Below are positions 1-8,146 of a DNA stretch of 64,000 bases, piece by piece (positions within the stretch are counted from its first letter, which is position 1; every line of letters starts with the position of its first letter). Both the position numbers and the translations under genes were made by a program. The stretch lies in assembly GCA_004561445.1 (NCBI GenBank), contig SFVX01000001.1:630266-694265 (forward strand), given 5' to 3'. The notes beneath the pieces are model-generated. The model had not been told where the DNA came from. It did not search any database and worked only from the letters and a program-made list of their open reading frames with translations. This stretch comes from a bacterium. Its GTDB lineage: Bacteria > Patescibacteriota > Saccharimonadia > Saccharimonadales > Saccharimonadaceae.

Positions 1-835
1 CCATGATATTTGCGAGGCTAAGCAACTTCTTGATCGCAACAGTATCTTTAAAAATGTAGTCATTATTGGCGTCTTTCTCGAAGTATTTTTCGCGCCAGCT
101 GCGCAAAGGTGTGGCGATGGATTTAATCTCGTCCTCTTTTGCAAAGATGTCGGCTAGGGAGCGGAAATAGGAATTAGCGATGCTTTCGATTTTGCCAAGA
201 ATAGTGGGCTGGCTGTGTTCGACGTAATTTTGGAGGGTAGTTAGAATGTTCTCGTAGTATGAGCGATTGGCTGGATATTTAGCGCTCGCAGTACCGCTGA
301 GGTCGTCGCGAATTTGCTCGATAAGCGCCTCGTTGTCGAGTTGATTTTTGGCGGCAACTAGGCGTAAGTCATCAGGTGATAGTGCGGCCTGTTTGATTTG
401 TGAGATAGTAGAAATGATATCTTTAGTATTCCAATCGCCGCGCAAAATGTCGGTTGAATCAAGATGCGATTGAATGTCGCGAATAATAGTAAACTGTTCC
501 AACTCATCGATAGCGGAGCTCAAATCTGGGCGGTGTTCCTGCAAAATATAGCTACCGAAACTGTGGTAGGTCTGAATTTGGACTTTATAAGCCTCGGGAC
601 CAATAAAATCCGAAAGACGCTTGCGCATATTGCTGGCGCCAGCGTCAGTAAAAGTTAGACAAAGAATATTTTCTGGACTGGCGTCGGTTTGTTTTAGAAT
701 ATTTGCGACGCGCACTGAAAGCAGTTGCGTCTTACCGGTGCCAGGGCCGGCAATCACGAGGAGCGGACCTTCGATATGATCAACGGCCTCGCGTTGAGCT
801 TCGTTAAGGTGACTATAAGCCTTTTCAAATTCCAT
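1..835 (-). CDS. uvrD: UvrD/PcrA-family DNA helicase, N-terminal part
   Basis: Translated from the start at 835, the protein begins MEFEKAYSHLNEAQREAV (Q-motif region), followed by a Walker A motif AGPGTGKT and a motif Ia region CLTFTDAGASNMRKR. This is the standard front end of a superfamily 1A 3'-5' helicase used in excision repair and replication restart. The frame stays open to base 1, so only about 278 residues are visible and the catalytic helicase motifs IV-VI lie outside the window. The start overlaps the gpsA stop by one base (TAATG), so the two genes are probably cotranscribed and translationally coupled. Which paralogue it is (UvrD, PcrA or Rep) cannot be decided from this fragment. 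Confidence 0.85.
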   Translation of the reverse strand, partial: MEFEKAYSHLNEAQREAVDHIEGPLLVIAGPGTGKTQLLSVRVANILKQTDASPENILCLTFTDAGASNMRKRLSDFIGPEAYKVQIQTYHSFGSYILQEHRPDLSSAIDELEQFTIIRDIQSHLDSTDILRGDWNTKDIISTISQIKQAALSPDDLRLVAAKNQLDNEALIEQIRDDLSGTASAKYPANRSYYENILTTLQNYVEHSQPTILGKIESIANSYFRSLADIFAKEDEIKSIATPLRSWREKYFEKDANNDYIFKDTVAIKKLLSLANIM

Positions 836-1635
836 TAAAACACCTCTTCTTCGATTTCGCGACCGCAGAGTTTGGCGATTTGACGCAAGAGCGGATATTT
901 ATTATCAACGTCGACAAGCGGAATAGCATTGAGACCTTCGACGGTTTTGAGCTCGCCGCGAATTTCATCCATGCTGTGCCCATCATATAGCATGCGACCA
1001 CAAGTAAAGTTGCGCGAAGTATCGTTAGTACAGGTGAGAATTAAGTCGCCAAGACCGCAAGCGAGCTCGGCGGTTTCGGGATTAGCGCCGTGAGTATGTA
1101 GATATGCTTTGGTTTCACTGTGGGCGTGCTGAATGAAACTTGCCATGCTATTTTCGGAATTGCTATGATAGCCAGCGCCGATGGCGTAAATATTTTTGAG
1201 CGTACCACAAAGTAAAATGCCGAGTAGATCATCGCAGAGCTCAATCTCGACTTGATCATTCTTGAATAGACCCATTGCAAAGGGTGCCGAGGCGGTAAAA
1301 GTGGCGGGCTTGCCTTCGATGATTTCGCCGGCGAAAGCTGGGCCCGAAATGGCACTAAATTGCGGGAAGCTTGCGAATAAATCGGCGTTCATGACACCCT
1401 TGGTAGCGAGAATAGTTGGGGTTTTTCTGAGATAATCTGGATAATTTGCAAGAAAATCTTCTAACGCATTACTTGGGATAGCAATAACGATAGCGCCAGC
1501 TTCGAAGCAGGCTTGATCGATGCTAACATCTGGGTATAAAAAAGGATCATAATACTTTACGGCATGTCCGTTATCGGTCAAGATTTTGCCGAGTGCTTTG
1601 CCGAAAGCGCCGGCACCTAACATAGCAATATTCAT
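835..1635 (-). CDS. gpsA: NAD(P)-dependent glycerol-3-phosphate dehydrogenase
   Basis: The enzyme reduces dihydroxyacetone phosphate to sn-glycerol 3-phosphate for phospholipid synthesis. The N-terminus has the Rossmann motif GAGAFG (residues 7-12). ATKG (77-80) and the segment GTLKNIYAIGAG with K147 match the catalytic lysine region, and AELACGLGDLILTCTNDTSRN is the C-terminal helical signature. At 266 residues it is clearly shorter than the usual ~330, with both the cofactor domain and the C-terminal helical domain trimmed, yet the key motifs remain. It is followed directly by the UvrD-like gene with a TAATG overlap. Family assignment is firm. Confidence 0.9.
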   Translation of the reverse strand: MNIAMLGAGAFGKALGKILTDNGHAVKYYDPFLYPDVSIDQACFEAGAIVIAIPSNALEDFLANYPDYLRKTPTILATKGVMNADLFASFPQFSAISGPAFAGEIIEGKPATFTASAPFAMGLFKNDQVEIELCDDLLGILLCGTLKNIYAIGAGYHSNSENSMASFIQHAHSETKAYLHTHGANPETAELACGLGDLILTCTNDTSRNFTCGRMLYDGHSMDEIRGELKTVEGLNAIPLVDVDNKYPLLRQIAKLCGREIEEEVF

Positions 1636-1650
1636 ATCATTAGTTTAGCA

Positions 1651-1684
1651 TAAAAAAGAAAACCGCCCCGGAAGGGGCGGTTTT
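1651..1684 (-). terminator. Intrinsic terminator of the DegV gene
   Basis: The 7-bp GC stem ccgcccc/ggggcgg with a GGAA loop is extended by A-T pairs and on the minus strand is followed by TTTTCTTTTTT. It lies just downstream of the DegV stop. It could also work weakly in the other direction. Confidence 0.85.
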
Positions 1685-1700
1685 GGAGGCAGGACGATGC

Positions 1701-2657
1701 TTAGTTTTTGACAGGCTTCTTGTAGTCGTTTTTACTAAGCGGACGATCGTCCTTTTGTCGAAAGAAAATGCTAAGTACGGTAGGTCCCGTATGAGCGCCA
1801 ATAGCGCTGCCGACGCGGGCGTATTGTATTTGCTCGTCGCGGATGGCGCCAGCGTTCTTTAGTTTGTCGACAAACTTGCGAGCACGGGCTTCCTCGTCGT
1901 GATGCCCATAGGCGATACGGATAATAGTATCGTCATCGACGCGATTTTGGACAAAGTAGTTCACCCACTCGTTTAAAATCGTATCACCGCGAGCAATGCC
2001 GGCGATTGAAAGCTTATCCTCGCGCGGGAAGAACATATTCGGCGAGATTTTCATCTTCTCCATCGCTCCAAGTGCGATACGTTCGAAGGTGTTATAGCGG
2101 CCGGATTTGGCGCTAAAACTAAGCTCGCGCTGGGTGAACAAGTGCATCGTATGCTTAGTAACATCCTCGGCGATGAGCTCAACGTTCTCGGCGTCGCTAG
2201 CGGCGATATACTGCGAAGCGAGCGCAGCGCCGTTGCTGGCGCAGGTTGTATCAATGCACACGAACTTGCGCATCGGATATCTTTCGGCAAATTCTGCCAT
2301 CACCATACGATGCGCGTTGAAAGTGCCAGCAGAGATATACGGCGAAGCGCCAAGATAGTAAACGTTTACGTAATCAGGCGTGTTGTTGATGATGTCGACC
2401 AAGAGATGCTCGATAGTTTCGGGACTTGGGCAAGCAGTTCTGATACTGCCCGGTGCATAGGTGCCGTCTTTGAGCTTGTCGTAGAAATCGTCGATGTCGG
2501 AATAATCAACGTTTTCTCCGTTTACGGTAACGGAGAGGGGCGCGACGTCGGGCCAGATGCCATATCTGAAGCGTTCTTCTCTCGTAAGATCATTGCATCC
2601 ATCGGTGAAGAAAACGCGATCACCAGACGAATGGTCAAGCATATAATTCTTTCTCAT
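1701..2657 (-). CDS. DegV family fatty-acid-binding protein
   Basis: DegV proteins bind a fatty acid between two domains; some act as FakB partners of fatty acid kinase. Visible support: an early SGDRVFFTDGCNDL segment, SIRTACPSPETIEHL (the family's T-S-P substrate loop), an SAKSGRYNTFER segment and the C-terminal GSAIGAHTGPTVLSIFF signature. Two in-frame ATGs exist (2663 and 2657). The Shine-Dalgarno GGAGG is only 2 nt from the first and 8 nt from the second, so 2657 is chosen (318 residues). Upstream is a strong TTGACT-17-TATAAT promoter and downstream a terminator, so it is a single-gene transcript. No fatty acid kinase gene is seen nearby. Confidence 0.85.
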   Translation of the reverse strand: MRKNYMLDHSSGDRVFFTDGCNDLTREERFRYGIWPDVAPLSVTVNGENVDYSDIDDFYDKLKDGTYAPGSIRTACPSPETIEHLLVDIINNTPDYVNVYYLGASPYISAGTFNAHRMVMAEFAERYPMRKFVCIDTTCASNGAALASQYIAASDAENVELIAEDVTKHTMHLFTQRELSFSAKSGRYNTFERIALGAMEKMKISPNMFFPREDKLSIAGIARGDTILNEWVNYFVQNRVDDDTIIRIAYGHHDEEARARKFVDKLKNAGAIRDEQIQYARVGSAIGAHTGPTVLSIFFRQKDDRPLSKNDYKKPVKN

Positions 2658-2733
2658 AGTCATTTCCTCCTTTTAATGTGCTATAGCGTTCATGACGCTG
2701 TCTGACTGAGAGCCTAAAATATAGGCATATTCT

Positions 2734-2762
2734 ATTATAGCACACTTCTGTAAAAAAGTCAA
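2734..2762 (-). promoter_or_regulatory. Promoter of the DegV gene (GTGTGC class)
   Basis: On the minus strand TTGACT (2757-2762), a 17-nt spacer ending GTGTGC, and TATAAT (2734-2739). The spacer sequence recurs at other genes in the window (see findings). The leader of about 70 nt ends in AAAAGGAGG. Confidence 0.8.
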
Positions 2763-2793
2763 TATTGGTTGGGTAAGGAGCTAAAATAACAGA

Positions 2794-2822
2794 TAAAAAT
2801 GCGCCCCACTGGCTGTGGGGCG
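2794..2822 (-). terminator. Intrinsic terminator
   Basis: Perfect 8-bp stem CGCCCCAC/GTGGGGCG (2802-2809 with 2815-2822) with a five-base loop; on the minus strand it is followed by CATTTTTAT. It closes the small gene at 2843-3265. Confidence 0.8.
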
Positions 2823-2842
2823 TAAGATAAATAAAGGATGTG

Positions 2843-3265
2843 TTAGGCCGCGACGTCGTGCTCGAAGATAACTTCAATAGCGAGGCGATAATCGCCAGGT
2901 CTGCCTTGGCAGCTAGCGACTTCATCGTCGACGTAATAGACTTGGACGCATTTTTTCTCGTCGGCATTAACGAGACGTTGCATGCGATTGCCAAAGTCGG
3001 CGGCGTTGGTGCCAGATACGACGATGTTGTCGTGGTGCTCGGCGAAATCGGCGAGATAGAGCCCTGCTTGGGCCAAAATCTCACTGTCGTGAAGGGCCAT
3101 GACGACTTCTCCCGTCTCTTTTTCTCCCTTAATCATGACGGAGTAAGGGCCGCTCATGCCTCTAATAATTTCGCAGGCTACATCGGGTCTGGCTTTGAGG
3201 AAGTCTGCAAGAACTCCTCTAGGTGCGCTCTCGAGCGCGCAAATATGGAATTTGATATGTTCCAA
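2843..3265 (-). CDS. Hypothetical protein with TTG start
   Basis: A 140-residue acidic, soluble protein that I do not recognise. It has no signal peptide or membrane segment. The reading frame opens with TTG (3263-3265) preceded by AAAGGATGGTGGA, and the next ATG would remove about a quarter of the protein, so TTG is favoured. It stands alone between its own promoter (3348-3376) and terminator (2794-2822). Its 5' leader is predicted to fold into two hairpins. The protein is compositionally like two other single-gene units in the window (19824-20084 and 56765-57202), but I see no sequence similarity among them. Confidence 0.6.
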   Translation of the reverse strand: MEHIKFHICALESAPRGVLADFLKARPDVACEIIRGMSGPYSVMIKGEKETGEVVMALHDSEILAQAGLYLADFAEHHDNIVVSGTNAADFGNRMQRLVNADEKKCVQVYYVDDEVASCQGRPGDYRLAIEVIFEHDVAA

Positions 3266-3376
3266 TTAATCCACCATCCTTTCCAAAGATCAATTCTCTC
3301 TCTTGAGAATCGTACCTTTTGCTCTGGATCTTGAGCAAGGTTCTTGTATTATACCATAAAAACTGACGTAATACAA
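3266..3376 (-). promoter_or_regulatory. Promoter and two-hairpin leader of 2843-3265
   Basis: Promoter TTGTAT (3371-3376), 17-nt spacer, TATAAT (3348-3353). The ~75-nt leader contains TTGCTC-8 nt-GAGCAA and ATTCTC-6 nt-GAGAAT inverted repeats before the ribosome-binding site. Confidence 0.6.
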
Positions 3377-3378
3377 GA

Positions 3379-4545
3379 CTATTTGCGGGTTAGGATGGCG
3401 AGATTTTCGATATGTGGCGTGTGTGGGAAGAAGTTAAAAGGCTGAAGTGGTGCGATTTGGTAAGTCTCGGCAAGCATAGCGAGATCGCGAGCTTGCGTAA
3501 CTGGATTGCATGACAAGTAAATCAGCTTCTCTGGTTGGACTTCGTTGATGGTGTGAATAAGGCTAGCCTCACAGCCGGCGCGAGGTGGATCGAGAATGAC
3601 AGTGCAGTCTGGCGTGATGTAGCTTGCGACGTTTTCGGATTTATCGAGAATGCAAGTAGTGTTTGGCAAATTTTGGGCGTTGTTTTGCATTTCTTGGTAG
3701 GCGGCGCCGTTGACTTCGACGAGAGTGAGATCCTTATCGCGAGCGACGGAGAGACCGATGCTACCAACGCCGGCATAGAGGTCGAGGACTTTCTCCGTGT
3801 GGATTTCTTTGGCGATAGCTTGGAGTGCCAACTCGTAGACTGGTAAGTTGATCTGAAAGAAACCGTTTGGTGAGTAAGTATAGTTTTGGCCCAAGAGCTC
3901 GTCGCTGAGATTTGCCATGATGGGGTGCGGCTGGCCGTTAACGAAGAGGTCGCCGCTAACTTTGCCCTGCTGATTGCAGCGTAAAAGTAGCGATTGATAA
4001 GTGCGTGCTTCGGCGTGTCTGGCGTTGAGCTGGTCGACGATTTGGCTAGCACGTGCAAAGATTTCTGGGCGCTCGATGGAGCTTTGAGTGATAGGTTGCT
4101 TGCCGTGCGAACCCCGCTTATGAAAAGCGAGGTGAATTTTTGCCGTGTCGTGATCCCAATAGAGCGAATACTCCATCTTGTTGCGATAGAAATAATCCTT
4201 GCCGTCGGTAATAGTCGGTAAAACATCAAGATTTAGATGGTTTTGGCGGAAGCACTCACGAGTAAGTTCGGATTTCTGCTGAAGTTCGTAGTTAAAATCC
4301 ATAATCTGCCAAGGACTAGTCGAGAGATAGCAATCGTCTTTTGGTGTAACGCGGTGTTCGGAAGGATCTGCGATAATACGAATTGCGACGCCCTCGCAGT
4401 ATGTTTTCTTATTCTTAGTAAGCTCAAATTCGACAGTTTCGCCCGGCATTGCGCCCCAAATGAAAGCTTTTTTGCCGTCGGCAAGGGTTGCCAAAGCTTG
4501 ACCGCCTGGCACGAGTTTTTCGATGATGGCAGTTTCTTTATTCAT
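3379..4545 (-). CDS. rlmCD: 23S rRNA (uracil-5-)-methyltransferase, RumA/RlmCD type
   Basis: S-adenosylmethionine-dependent m5U methyltransferase of the TrmA/RlmD family. The start is taken at MNKETAIIEK (4545), giving 388 residues and an 8-nt overlap with the upstream permease gene. A TRAM-like N-terminal domain (about 1-55) is followed by the catalytic domain with NGFFQIN, the SAM motif DLYAGVGSIGL, DPPRAGC and the catalytic SCNP in YLSCNPVTQARD, ending FPHTPHIENL. The four-cysteine Fe-S cluster of RlmD is not visible, as in Gram-positive RlmCD. Whether it methylates 23S rRNA or tRNA cannot be told from sequence alone. Confidence 0.85.
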   Translation of the reverse strand: MNKETAIIEKLVPGGQALATLADGKKAFIWGAMPGETVEFELTKNKKTYCEGVAIRIIADPSEHRVTPKDDCYLSTSPWQIMDFNYELQQKSELTRECFRQNHLNLDVLPTITDGKDYFYRNKMEYSLYWDHDTAKIHLAFHKRGSHGKQPITQSSIERPEIFARASQIVDQLNARHAEARTYQSLLLRCNQQGKVSGDLFVNGQPHPIMANLSDELLGQNYTYSPNGFFQINLPVYELALQAIAKEIHTEKVLDLYAGVGSIGLSVARDKDLTLVEVNGAAYQEMQNNAQNLPNTTCILDKSENVASYITPDCTVILDPPRAGCEASLIHTINEVQPEKLIYLSCNPVTQARDLAMLAETYQIAPLQPFNFFPHTPHIENLAILTRK

Positions 4546-5845
4546 AACGTAGGGCGTCGATTGGATCTTTGCGTGCAGCGCTACGAGCTGGAATAGTGCC
4601 GGCAAGGAAGGCAATGATCATTACGATAATAGTAATACTGATAATATTTTCGATTGGGTATTGGACGAGATTGAAGGTTGGGAAGGCTTCGAGTAGTCCT
4701 CCTTCGGCATGGAAGGCAACATTCATGGCATTGCCGGCAATCATGGAAAGGATGGTACCAACAACTGAGCCCCAGAAGCCGAGGAGAATAGCTTCGATGC
4801 TAAAACTTAAGAAGACGTGGCGGCTAGACATGCCGAGCGCTTTGTCGAGACCGATTTCGCGGGTGCGCTCTTGAACGGACATGAATAGGGTGTTGATGAT
4901 GCCGATAGCTGCGGCAGCGAGTGCGATGGCGCCGAAGATAGTAAGCACGCCAGTCATGATGTCGAAGAAGGATTTGATGGTGCCAATAATATCGTCGAGC
5001 GTCATGCCACCTAGGCCGATTTCTTCAAGCGCGTCCTGAACTTCTTCTTTGCTGTAATTGGCGTAGTCATAAGTTGCGGTAACGGCGTAAACTTTGTCTT
5101 TTTCTTCGGCTGGGTAGTATTTAGTGTTTTCGTCGTAAATTTTGTCGGCAAGACTATTGTTGAGATAGTTATAACCGAGCGTAACAACACCTGGTGCAAT
5201 AACGCCGACAACTTTAGCTTCGAATTCGGTAGTTTGGTGCGTGTAGCTATCGACGACGCCGAGTTTTACGATTTGACCAACGGCGGCTTCATCGCTTTCA
5301 AAGCCAAGTACTGAGACGAGGCTTTGAGTGATCATGATTTGGTCTTCATCGAGATTGTCATTATCTGGCGAAACGCCGACAGTGGACTCAACGTGAATTT
5401 CGCCGGCCGGAATTGCTTCGGCGGTCAAGAGATATTTTTTGTCGGTTTTATCACTGGCAATGTAATCGACTGTAAGATTCTTGGTCTGATAAACTTCATT
5501 ATCTTTGATGACGTCGAGTTTTTTGAGTTTCTCGAGCTGCTCTTTTGTGATCGGGGTGGCGCTGGTTTGATTTTGATCGGCGCTATATTCTTGCGGCTCT
5601 TTGCTGGAACGCATAGTGCTATTCATCATAACGTCGAGCGTATCCTTATTAGCGATAGCGATGTAACCTTCACCGCCGTAAGAGTCGACTTGGTCGTCAA
5701 TGAAGCGATTAACGCCGGCTTGAATTGCGGTGTTGGTAATAATTGCAAAGGAGCCGATAAAAATTGCCAAAATAGTCAAAAAGCTACGCAGCTTGTTGCG
5801 AAAAAGATTAGCGTTGGCGTCGCGGATAATGTCTAAGATCTTCAT
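4538..5845 (-). CDS. ABC transporter permease, MacB/FtsX type
   Basis: 435 residues. A cytoplasmic start and first membrane helix (about 17-40, FLTILAIFIGSFAIITNTAI) lead into a large extracellular MacB-PCD domain (about 45-265). Three C-terminal helices form the FtsX domain, with the coupling segment RTREIGLDKALGMS. This type does not transport classical substrates through a pore but couples ATP hydrolysis to extracytoplasmic work such as lipoprotein or peptide export. It follows the ATPase gene by 1 bp, with GGAGATAACTAAA before its ATG, so the two form one transporter. Substrate unknown. Confidence 0.9.
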   Translation of the reverse strand: MKILDIIRDANANLFRNKLRSFLTILAIFIGSFAIITNTAIQAGVNRFIDDQVDSYGGEGYIAIANKDTLDVMMNSTMRSSKEPQEYSADQNQTSATPITKEQLEKLKKLDVIKDNEVYQTKNLTVDYIASDKTDKKYLLTAEAIPAGEIHVESTVGVSPDNDNLDEDQIMITQSLVSVLGFESDEAAVGQIVKLGVVDSYTHQTTEFEAKVVGVIAPGVVTLGYNYLNNSLADKIYDENTKYYPAEEKDKVYAVTATYDYANYSKEEVQDALEEIGLGGMTLDDIIGTIKSFFDIMTGVLTIFGAIALAAAAIGIINTLFMSVQERTREIGLDKALGMSSRHVFLSFSIEAILLGFWGSVVGTILSMIAGNAMNVAFHAEGGLLEAFPTFNLVQYPIENIISITIIVMIIAFLAGTIPARSAARKDPIDALRYE

Positions 5846-5846
5846 T

Positions 5847-6704
5847 TTAGTTATCTCCTTCTTCCTCGTCTACATCAATACGACGAATGCTGTTGTATTC
5901 GCGAATGCCATCGGCGTCGAGGTCTTCGGCGAGCGTATGGCCTTGGCGGATTTCTTTAGCTTCCCAATCATCAATTTCGTCGTCTTCGTCGTCAGTAAAA
6001 TCGACCAATTCGGCGTTTTTGCTATCGGATATAATTAAACCGTCGGAAACACGGACTTGGCGCTTACATTTGGCAGCGAGATCTTCGTCGTGCGTGACGA
6101 TAATGAGCGTAATTCCCTTTTCTTCGTTAAGACCAAAGAGCAGTTCTTGAATTTTCTCGCCAGTACCAGAATCGAGGTTGCCGGTTGGCTCATCGGCGAA
6201 GATGACTTTTGGATTGTTGACGATGGCGCGCGCAATGCAAACACGCTGTTTTTGGCCACCGGAAAGATCGTTTGCTTTATTGCGAGCTTTGTCCTCGAGG
6301 CCGACAGTCTTGAGTGCAGCGAGCGCGCGACGGCGACGTTCGCGATAGCCGACGCCAGCGATTTTGAGTGGTAAAATCACGTTGTTTAGTACGGTGTCAT
6401 TGGAATTCATGAAGAAAGACTGAAAAACGAAACCGAATTGCTTATTGCGAAGAGTGTTTAGGCGTTTAGCTTTGAGTTTACTAGTATTGGTACCTTTAAG
6501 ACGAATTTCGCCCGAAGTTGGGCGATCGAGCAAGGCTAGTAGATGCATGAGAGTAGATTTGCCGGAACCAGATTTACCAACAATTGCGACTGATTCGCCC
6601 TCCTCGATATCGAGATTAATGCCGCGAAGAGCGTCAAATTTTGAATCGCGCTTGCCGTAACTTTTTTTTAGGTCACGCGTACTAATAAGAGTTCTTTTTG
6701 CCAT
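5847..6704 (-). CDS. ABC transporter ATP-binding protein, MacB/LolD type
   Basis: 285 residues from the ATG at 6704; a -10 box TATAAT (6711-6716) ends exactly 6 nt before it, so the mRNA is probably leaderless. Walker [11 protein letters not shown]-loop region FGFVFQSF, signature LSGGQKQR and Walker [15 protein letters not shown] are all present. After the nucleotide-binding domain (about 1-225) it carries an unusual ~60-residue acidic tail rich in D and E ([20 protein letters not shown] onward), not part of the normal fold. Partner of the adjacent permease. Confidence 0.9.
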   Translation of the reverse strand: MAKRTLISTRDLKKSYGKRDSKFDALRGINLDIEEGESVAIVGKSGSGKSTLMHLLALLDRPTSGEIRLKGTNTSKLKAKRLNTLRNKQFGFVFQSFFMNSNDTVLNNVILPLKIAGVGYRERRRRALAALKTVGLEDKARNKANDLSGGQKQRVCIARAIVNNPKVIFADEPTGNLDSGTGEKIQELLFGLNEEKGITLIIVTHDEDLAAKCKRQVRVSDGLIISDSKNAELVDFTDDEDDEIDDWEAKEIRQGHTLAEDLDADGIREYNSIRRIDVDEEEGDN

Positions 6705-6762
6705 ATCTTTATTATAGTACTTTTGCTCGAGAATGTATAAAATAGGGGTAATAGGAGGCACG

Positions 6763-7983
6763 ATGACGGAGCGAAAACAGCGTATTTTAAGGATAGTATG
6801 CGCAGCTAGCGTATTTTTGGTAGCGTTTGGCGCGGCTTTCGCAAGTTTGATGCTAATTAGCAAAAATACTGAAGATGTAGAAAATGCGCCAGTTGCCGAC
6901 GAAAAGCCAGAAGAGCCTGAAGAGGATCCAGTCGAGAAACATAAGCTTTCAATTATTATGGTTGGCGATGCATTGATTCATGAAGGTATTTATGCTTCGC
7001 GCAAAGTAGCGGGCGGGTATGATTTTAAGCCACTTTTTACGGAAGTAAAACCAATTATTCAACAGTACGATTTAGCTTTTTATAATCAGGAGACGATACT
7101 TGGCGGAAGTGAGATTGGCTTGTCGCATTATCCACGTTTCAATTCCCCATATGAGGTTGGAGATGCTTTTCTTGATATGGGCTTTAACATTGTGAGTCTC
7201 GCAAACAATCATACGCTCGATCGTGGGCGTCAGGCCGTGACAAATTCTAATAATTATTGGAATAGTAAAGCTAATGTAATGCATAATGGCTCAGCGCTGA
7301 CGGCAGAAGAAAAGTCCTCTATAGATATTCGTGAGAAAAATGGCATAAAATATGCGATGCTAAGTTACACGACGACTACGAACGGAATTACGCCATATGA
7401 CGAAAACTGCGTTAGTGTCTATAGCGCAGATGGTGTTAAGGCCGATATCGAAAGCGTGCGCGATAAGGTTGATCTTCTGATGGTTGCGATGCACTGGGGA
7501 ACGGAGTATGAGACTGGCGTGCGCCCTGAGCAACGTCAAATTGCTGAATATCTGGCAGGTCTCGGCGTTAATATTATTATCGGTTCACATCCGCACGTAA
7601 TAGAGCCGGCTGAGTATATTGGCAATACGCTAGTGGTTTACTCTACAGGGAATTTCGTGTCGGCACAATTTAATGACGAACAGTTGAGCGGATTAATGAT
7701 GACGGCGGAGGTAAATTTCGAGAAGAATAACAAAACTGGCAAGAAGAAACTAAGCGTAGATAAGCCGGTGGCACGTTTTGTTTATACAGACAAAAAAGCG
7801 GTGAGCGGAGTTAAATATCAGGTCTATCCATATGAGAAGCTAACAACGCAAATTATGCCGAATTTTGCGCAAAAATATGTGGAACTTTCTGCACGTATGA
7901 AAAGTCTTGATAGCAAAATCGAAGTGGCGCCACTATATGAAACTGCGGCGACTTCAAACAGTTCGACTTCCTCGACAAAGTAG
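6763..7983 (+). CDS. CapA-family metallophosphoesterase, membrane anchored
   Basis: 406 residues starting at ATG 6763 behind a perfect AGGAGG. An N-terminal anchor (about 8-32) is followed by an acidic linker and a PGA_cap domain: GDALIHEG, YNQETILGG, SLANNHTLDRG, MHWGTEYE, IGSHPHVIEP and STGNFVSAQ are the calcineurin-like metal-binding motifs of the CapA family. The family was named for poly-gamma-glutamate capsule synthesis, but most members are of unknown substrate; no other cap genes are nearby. The Ser/Thr-rich C-terminus ends just before tRNA-Gln. Confidence 0.85.
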   Translation: MTERKQRILRIVCAASVFLVAFGAAFASLMLISKNTEDVENAPVADEKPEEPEEDPVEKHKLSIIMVGDALIHEGIYASRKVAGGYDFKPLFTEVKPIIQQYDLAFYNQETILGGSEIGLSHYPRFNSPYEVGDAFLDMGFNIVSLANNHTLDRGRQAVTNSNNYWNSKANVMHNGSALTAEEKSSIDIREKNGIKYAMLSYTTTTNGITPYDENCVSVYSADGVKADIESVRDKVDLLMVAMHWGTEYETGVRPEQRQIAEYLAGLGVNIIIGSHPHVIEPAEYIGNTLVVYSTGNFVSAQFNDEQLSGLMMTAEVNFEKNNKTGKKKLSVDKPVARFVYTDKKAVSGVKYQVYPYEKLTTQIMPNFAQKYVELSARMKSLDSKIEVAPLYETAATSNSSTSSTK

Positions 7984-8010
7984 AATAATTGTGCTAGTAT
8001 AGAGAAAGAT

Positions 8011-8085
8011 TGGGCCGTCGCCAAGCGGTAAGGCACTGGGTTTTGGTCCCAGCATTCGCAGGTTCGAATCCTGCCGGCCCAGCCA
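8011..8085 (+). tRNA. tRNA-Gln (TTG)
   Basis: Cloverleaf with acceptor TGGGCCG/CGGCCCA, anticodon stem CTGGG/CCCAG and loop TTTTGGT (anticodon TTG), T-loop GTTCGAATC and an encoded CCA end. Confidence 0.95.
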
Positions 8086-8112
8086 AGTTCGTTCATAACT
8101 ATTATCCTTATT

Positions 8113-8142
8113 AAAAATACGACCGTGATGGTCGTATTTTTT
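8113..8142 (+). terminator. Bidirectional intrinsic terminator
   Basis: Long stem aaaaatacgacc / ggtcgtattttt with loop gtgat, followed by more T on the plus strand. It ends the tRNA-Gln transcript and, read on the minus strand, also the gene that stops at 8147. Confidence 0.85.
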
Positions 8143-8146
8143 TTGT

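Noticed and set aside
2051-2705. Long shadow frames opposite and inside the DegV gene
   Set aside because: Compositional shadows; the DegV frame has the family motifs.
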